Positions 60,492 to 64,000 of a stretch of DNA of 64,000 nt are shown one piece after another. Positions within the stretch are counted from its first letter, which is position 1; each line of letters starts with the position of its first letter. The DNA is taken from positions 558,001 through 622,000 of the forward strand of contig OZ220471.1 in the NCBI GenBank assembly GCA_965115835.1. Reading direction: 5' to 3'. This DNA is from Foliamicus sp965115835 (GTDB lineage: Bacteria > Pseudomonadota > Gammaproteobacteria > Steroidobacterales > Foliamicaceae). Both the position numbers and the translations under genes were made by a program. Under the pieces are notes generated by a model that saw nothing but the letters and a program-made list of their open reading frames with translations, had not been told where the DNA came from and searched no databases.

Positions 60492-62426
60492 TCAGTTTTC
60501 GGGCGCTCCCTCCTTGAGGGAACCCGAACCCCCGGCGCTTGCCCTGGCCACGAAATCGTCCAGGGACATGGCGCCGAGATCGCCAGCCTCAAGCGACCGG
60601 ACGGCTACATTGCCCTCCTGCTCCTCGCGGTCTCCGAGAACCAGAAGGTAGGGAACCCCTTGCAGGGTATGGCTGCGGATTTTATAGCCTATCGTCTCGC
60701 TTCTCAAGTCGCATTCCGCGCGCAGACCGGCTTTCTGCAAGACGCCGAAAACACGGCGCGCATAGGCCTCCTGGCGCTCCGTGAGCGCCAGCACGGCGGT
60801 CTGCACCGGCGCCAGCCAGAACGGAAACTTGCCGGCGTAGTGCTCGATGAGAATGCCGAAGAACCGTTCCATCGACCCCAGCAGGGCCCGGTGGATCATG
60901 GTGGGCCTGCGGCGCGACCCGTCGGCAGCCACGTACTCCAGGTCGAATCGCTCCGGCAGGTTGAAGTCCAGTTGCACCGTGGAGCATTGCCACTCGCGAC
61001 CGATTGCGTCGCGGATCTTGATGTCGATCTTGGGACCGTAAAAAGCGCCCCCTCCGGGATCGAGCTCGAACTCCATCTTTCTCTTGCGCAAGGCCGACTC
61101 CAGGGCGCTGGTGGCGCGCTCCCAGATCTCGCCCGTTCCCACGGCCTTTTCCGGCCGGGTGGCAAGAACCGTATCGAACGCCTCGAAGCCGAACGCGCCG
61201 AACAACTCCATTGCCAGATCCAGGATCTGCAAAACTTCGTCCTCGATCTGGTCTTCGGCGCAGAACACATGAGCATCGTCCTGGGTAAATCCCCGAACGC
61301 GCATCAGCCCGTGCAGGGCGCCGGACATTTCGCGCCGGTACACGGCGCCCAGCTCCGCCCAGCGGATCGGCAGCTCGCGATGCGAACGCAGCCGGTTGCG
61401 ATAGATCAGGATATGAAACGGGCAGTTCATCGGGCGCAACTGATAGCCCCGGCCTTCATCCGCCACCGGCGAGTACATCGACTCGCGGTAGAAATCCGTG
61501 TGCCCGGAGCGTTCCCACAGACCTTCGAGCGCGATATGCGGCGTGAACAGCAGTTCATAGCCCGCGCGTTCGTGAAGCTTGCGCCAGAAATCCTCGATGA
61601 CCCGCCGAATACGCGCCCCTTTGGGGTGCCAGAAAACCAGTCCGCCGCCGGCGTCCTCCTGGATGCTGAACAGGTCGAGGTCCACGCCGAGGCGGCGATG
61701 ATCGCGCCGGGCAGCTTCTTCAAGGCGCTTGAGGTAGGCCTTCAGCGATTTGGAATCGGCCCAGGCGGTGCCGTAAATCCGCTGCAACTGCTCGTTGGAG
61801 GCGTCTCCGCGCCAGTAGGCGCCGGCCGTGCGGGTAAGCTTGAAAGCCTTCAGGTGTCCGGTGGACGGGACATGCGGGCCGCGGCACAGGTCTTTCCAGT
61901 CGCCCTGGCCATACAGCGTGATGGGCTCGTCCGCAGGAATGCCAGCAACGATTTCGGCCTTGTAGCGCTCGCCAATCGACTCGAAATAGGCCACAGCCTC
62001 ATCGCGAGCCACGGTTTCGTGCGAGACACGGAGGTCGGCCCTGGCCAGTTCCTTCATGCGCGCCTCGATACGCTCCAGGTCTTCGGGCGAGAATCCTCGC
62101 TCATAGGCGAAGTCGTAGTAAAACCCGTCCTCGACAACCGGGCCTATGGTGACCTGGGCGCCGGGGAACAGTTCCTGAACAGCCTGGGCCAGGAGATGGG
62201 CGGTCGAATGACGCAGGATCTCCAGCCCTTCCGAATCCCGCGCGGTCACGATCGCCACTTCGGCATCGCTTTCGATGCGGAAGTCCATGTCCACCAGCCG
62301 GCCGTCCACCCGACCGGCCAGCGCCGCGCGGGCCAGCCCCGGGCCGATTCCTGCCGCCACCTCGGCTACGCTGGGCGGCTGATCGAAGTGGCGGCGGCTG
62401 CCATCGGGAAGCGTGATCTCGGGCAT
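60492..62426 (-). CDS. thrS: Threonyl-tRNA synthetase
   Basis: The 644-residue enzyme has an N-terminal TGS domain (1-60), an editing domain with HSTAHLLAQAV (about 72) and the class II core: zinc site Cys in RPMNCPFHI (about 337), motif 2 YRREMSGALHGLMRVRGFTQDDAH (in part, about 366-389) and motif 3 MIHRALLGSMERFFG (about 510). ATG 62426 matches the TGS start. It ends 19 bases before infC. Confidence 0.97.
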   Translation of the reverse strand: MPEITLPDGSRRHFDQPPSVAEVAAGIGPGLARAALAGRVDGRLVDMDFRIESDAEVAIVTARDSEGLEILRHSTAHLLAQAVQELFPGAQVTIGPVVEDGFYYDFAYERGFSPEDLERIEARMKELARADLRVSHETVARDEAVAYFESIGERYKAEIVAGIPADEPITLYGQGDWKDLCRGPHVPSTGHLKAFKLTRTAGAYWRGDASNEQLQRIYGTAWADSKSLKAYLKRLEEAARRDHRRLGVDLDLFSIQEDAGGGLVFWHPKGARIRRVIEDFWRKLHERAGYELLFTPHIALEGLWERSGHTDFYRESMYSPVADEGRGYQLRPMNCPFHILIYRNRLRSHRELPIRWAELGAVYRREMSGALHGLMRVRGFTQDDAHVFCAEDQIEDEVLQILDLAMELFGAFGFEAFDTVLATRPEKAVGTGEIWERATSALESALRKRKMEFELDPGGGAFYGPKIDIKIRDAIGREWQCSTVQLDFNLPERFDLEYVAADGSRRRPTMIHRALLGSMERFFGILIEHYAGKFPFWLAPVQTAVLALTERQEAYARRVFGVLQKAGLRAECDLRSETIGYKIRSHTLQGVPYLLVLGDREEQEGNVAVRSLEAGDLGAMSLDDFVARASAGGSGSLKEGAPEN

Positions 62427-62552
62427 CCGGAGATTGTACGCCGGCGGTATTTCGGAGAGTGCGTCGCCAAGCCCGTGGCGCGCCGCTTTCTGCAGGGTTT
62501 CCTTGCCTTCACTGGAACGACGGCGGCTTGCGCGCCTGCATGTTACATGTGA

Positions 62553-62593
62553 GAAAAGCGCCGGCGCAGGCCATTCCATGCGCTGCGCCGGCG
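62553..62593 (-). terminator. Intrinsic terminator after the Spy-like gene
   Basis: CGCCGGCGCAG and CTGCGCCGGCG form a perfect 11-bp stem with a 13-base loop, followed on the minus strand by CTTTTCTC. It ends transcription from 62670. Two further small hairpins (AGGCCCC/GGGGCCT at 62602-62623 and CCCC/GGGG near 62640) lie between. Confidence 0.65.
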
Positions 62594-62669
62594 AAGGCAA
62601 GAGGCCCCCCGTCCATGGGGCCTGCATGTTGTGTCCCCAGCCGTTGGGGAGGAGGGGGTAGGTTCCGAA

Positions 62670-63164
62670 TTATTCTTCGGAGGCTGGGGTTCTTGCCTGT
62701 TCTTTCATTTTGTGGTGGCGAAGCATGCGATGCATCGTCCCCTTTCGCCGTTCCTTGCCCGGAGCGCGTATTCCGCCACGCGCACCGTGCGCGCCACGCC
62801 GCATGATTGCGCGCCGGTCCAGTTCCTTGCGCATATCGGCAAGCCGGGCGTTTTGCTCTTCAGTCAGCACCGCAGACAGCTGATCCTGCATCGACTGATC
62901 GACCGCATTCGACTGCTCCCGCAAGGACTTGCGCTGTTTCGCAGCGGCCTTGCGCATCTCGCGCGCTTGCGCTCGCAAGGCTTCGCGCTGTTCTTGCGCT
63001 TTCGCGAGAATCGCATCCACCCGGGCCTGTTGTTCCTCGCTCAGTTCCAGCCTTTCAGCGAGCCATTCGGCATGCACTGCCGCCGGATCATGCGCCTGGG
63101 CGGCGGTGGCGGCGAACGCCAGCAGCAGAGCCATGCCCGCAGCGGCAATCGATCCTGTTCTCAT
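62670..63164 (-). CDS. Spy/CpxP-like periplasmic protein
   Basis: The 164-residue protein has a signal peptide (1-24, AQA|HD) and a highly charged helical mature part. LSEEQQARVDAIL (about 42) and LTEEQNARLADM (about 101) are the two LTxxQ-like motifs of the Spy/CpxP family of chaperones and stress sensors. The C-terminus is very basic, with histidines and methionines (MHRMLRHHKMKEQ) that might bind metal. ATG 63164 is chosen because a signal peptide follows; the longer frame is spurious. Confidence 0.82.
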   Translation of the reverse strand: MRTGSIAAAGMALLLAFAATAAQAHDPAAVHAEWLAERLELSEEQQARVDAILAKAQEQREALRAQAREMRKAAAKQRKSLREQSNAVDQSMQDQLSAVLTEEQNARLADMRKELDRRAIMRRGAHGARGGIRAPGKERRKGTMHRMLRHHKMKEQARTPASEE

Positions 63165-63261
63165 GATTTGGTTTTCCTTCGTTGCAGGGAAGCGGTTTGG
63201 GGTTGCTTGTCCCCCCGCTGTTCCTGTCTGTATGGATGCCGCAACCCGGGAAAGGGTTGCG

Positions 63262-63999
63262 TTATCCACAAGGGACCAGGGCAAGGACGCGAAGGGGACT
63301 GCCGGAACCTTCCTCGAGCTTGAGCGGCGCCGCCAGCAGCACGGCTCCGGTGGCGGGCAGCCGGTCGAGATTGTTGAGGCACTGCAGGCCGTATTTCCCG
63401 GCGCCATGCATGTAGTAGTGGCAGGGGTACGGGGGGTTGAGCCGCTGCGCCTGACCGCTGTCGGTGCCGATGGTTTCGGCGCCGAAGCCCATGACATCAC
63501 GCTCGTCTACCAGGAAGCGCACGCAGCCCACGTCGGGGCCGGGCGTGTGCTGTCCGGTTTCGTCGTAATTCTGGAACGCAACCGGATCGTGGACCCGCCG
63601 GGACCAGCCGGTGCGCATCAGCACCCAGGCGCCTGCCGGTATGCGCCCGTATTTCGCCTCCCACTCTTCCAGGCGTTCGCGCGTCAGCAGGAAATCGGCG
63701 TTCCGGTCTGCGTCGGCAGTGCAGTCCACCACACAAGCCGGGGCAATCATGTGTTCCGGCGGTATCGTGTCCACGGAATTGTTCGGCAGTTCGCGCCCGG
63801 AGATCCAGTGGATCGGCGCATCGAAATGAGTGCCTGTGTGCTCGCACAGGCTGAAGTTGTTCCAGTACCAAGCCGGACCGCGGCTGTCGTAACGCGAGAT
63901 CTCCTCGCTCCGGAACGGCAGCGCCTGACCCATTTCCGGCGGCAGGCCGAGCTGGGGAAACGAGGGATTGAGCGTGTGGCTCAAGTCCACCACGCGCAC
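63262..63999 (-). CDS. Cyclase-family metal hydrolase (kynurenine formamidase-like), may extend past the right edge
   Basis: At least 245 residues. The metal-binding signature HTGTHFDAPIH (about 54-64) and the start VVDLSHTLNPSFP are those of the cyclase/KynB-like family, which hydrolyses amide or ester bonds. Tyr-rich HYYMHGAGKYG lies near the active site. The first codon in the window is GTG 63999, probably close to the true start because the family begins with this DLSHTL motif. Substrate unknown. Confidence 0.85.
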   Translation of the reverse strand: MRVVDLSHTLNPSFPQLGLPPEMGQALPFRSEEISRYDSRGPAWYWNNFSLCEHTGTHFDAPIHWISGRELPNNSVDTIPPEHMIAPACVVDCTADADRNADFLLTRERLEEWEAKYGRIPAGAWVLMRTGWSRRVHDPVAFQNYDETGQHTPGPDVGCVRFLVDERDVMGFGAETIGTDSGQAQRLNPPYPCHYYMHGAGKYGLQCLNNLDRLPATGAVLLAAPLKLEEGSGSPLRVLALVPCG

Positions 64000-64000
64000 C

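Overview
This is a GC-rich chromosomal segment from a Gram-negative bacterium, most likely a gammaproteobacterium. The evidence is the order thrS-infC-rpmI-rplT-pheS-pheT-ihfA-merR-tRNA-Pro, a fused aspartokinase/diaminopimelate decarboxylase of the kind known from Xanthomonadaceae, a fused thrA, a TonB-dependent receptor of the Xanthomonas/Caulobacter style and a TRAP transporter. The species cannot be named from the sequence alone.

Layout. 1-4.2 kb: a large secreted protein built of fibronectin type III and Calx-beta-like modules, open at the left edge, with a 23-base homopolymer inside its reading frame, then a leucine-rich-repeat protein. 4.1-5.2 kb: an apparent deletion scar where the leucine-rich-repeat gene and a GPH-type sugar symporter both lack their 5' ends. 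5.2-11.3 kb: aconitase, a two-gene ABC exporter, TatD and a glutathione transferase. 11.2-15.1 kb: thrC and thrA on the minus strand. 15.1-21 kb: a TRAP transporter split over two divergent units, with the binding protein among oxidoreductase genes and an almost perfect palindrome between the units. 21.2-25.6 kb: a methyltransferase, a small protein and a TonB receptor preceded by three 23-bp iterons. 25.8-29.2 kb: a solitary type ISP-like DNA methyltransferase.

29.5-42.1 kb: a MITE-like insertion, then a promoter, a leucine-rich leader peptide and a classical attenuator that together control a compact leuA-ilvE-leuCDB-hisGDCBHAF superoperon. hisF seems to start at AUA. 42.4-48.4 kb (minus strand): a PaaD-like gene, hisE, the lysine fusion enzyme, a FAD oxidase and an AI-2E-type permease, mostly overlapping by 4 bases, then tRNA-Pro.

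48.5-55.6 kb: an accessory island lodged between tRNA-Pro and merR, two genes that are neighbours in related bacteria. It carries an ImmA/IrrE protease with an HTH-like N-terminus, translationally coupled to a stand-alone HsdR-like nuclease-helicase, a decayed piece of a second HsdR, a convergent pair made of a TIR-like protein and a small membrane protein, a frameshifted lipoprotein and the tail of a DUF4143 ATPase. This is the best candidate in the window for an undescribed defence system. 55.6-64 kb: the conserved translation operon (with a PheT that lacks its tRNA-binding OB domain and an infC starting at AUC), a Spy-like periplasmic protein and a cyclase-family hydrolase at the right edge.
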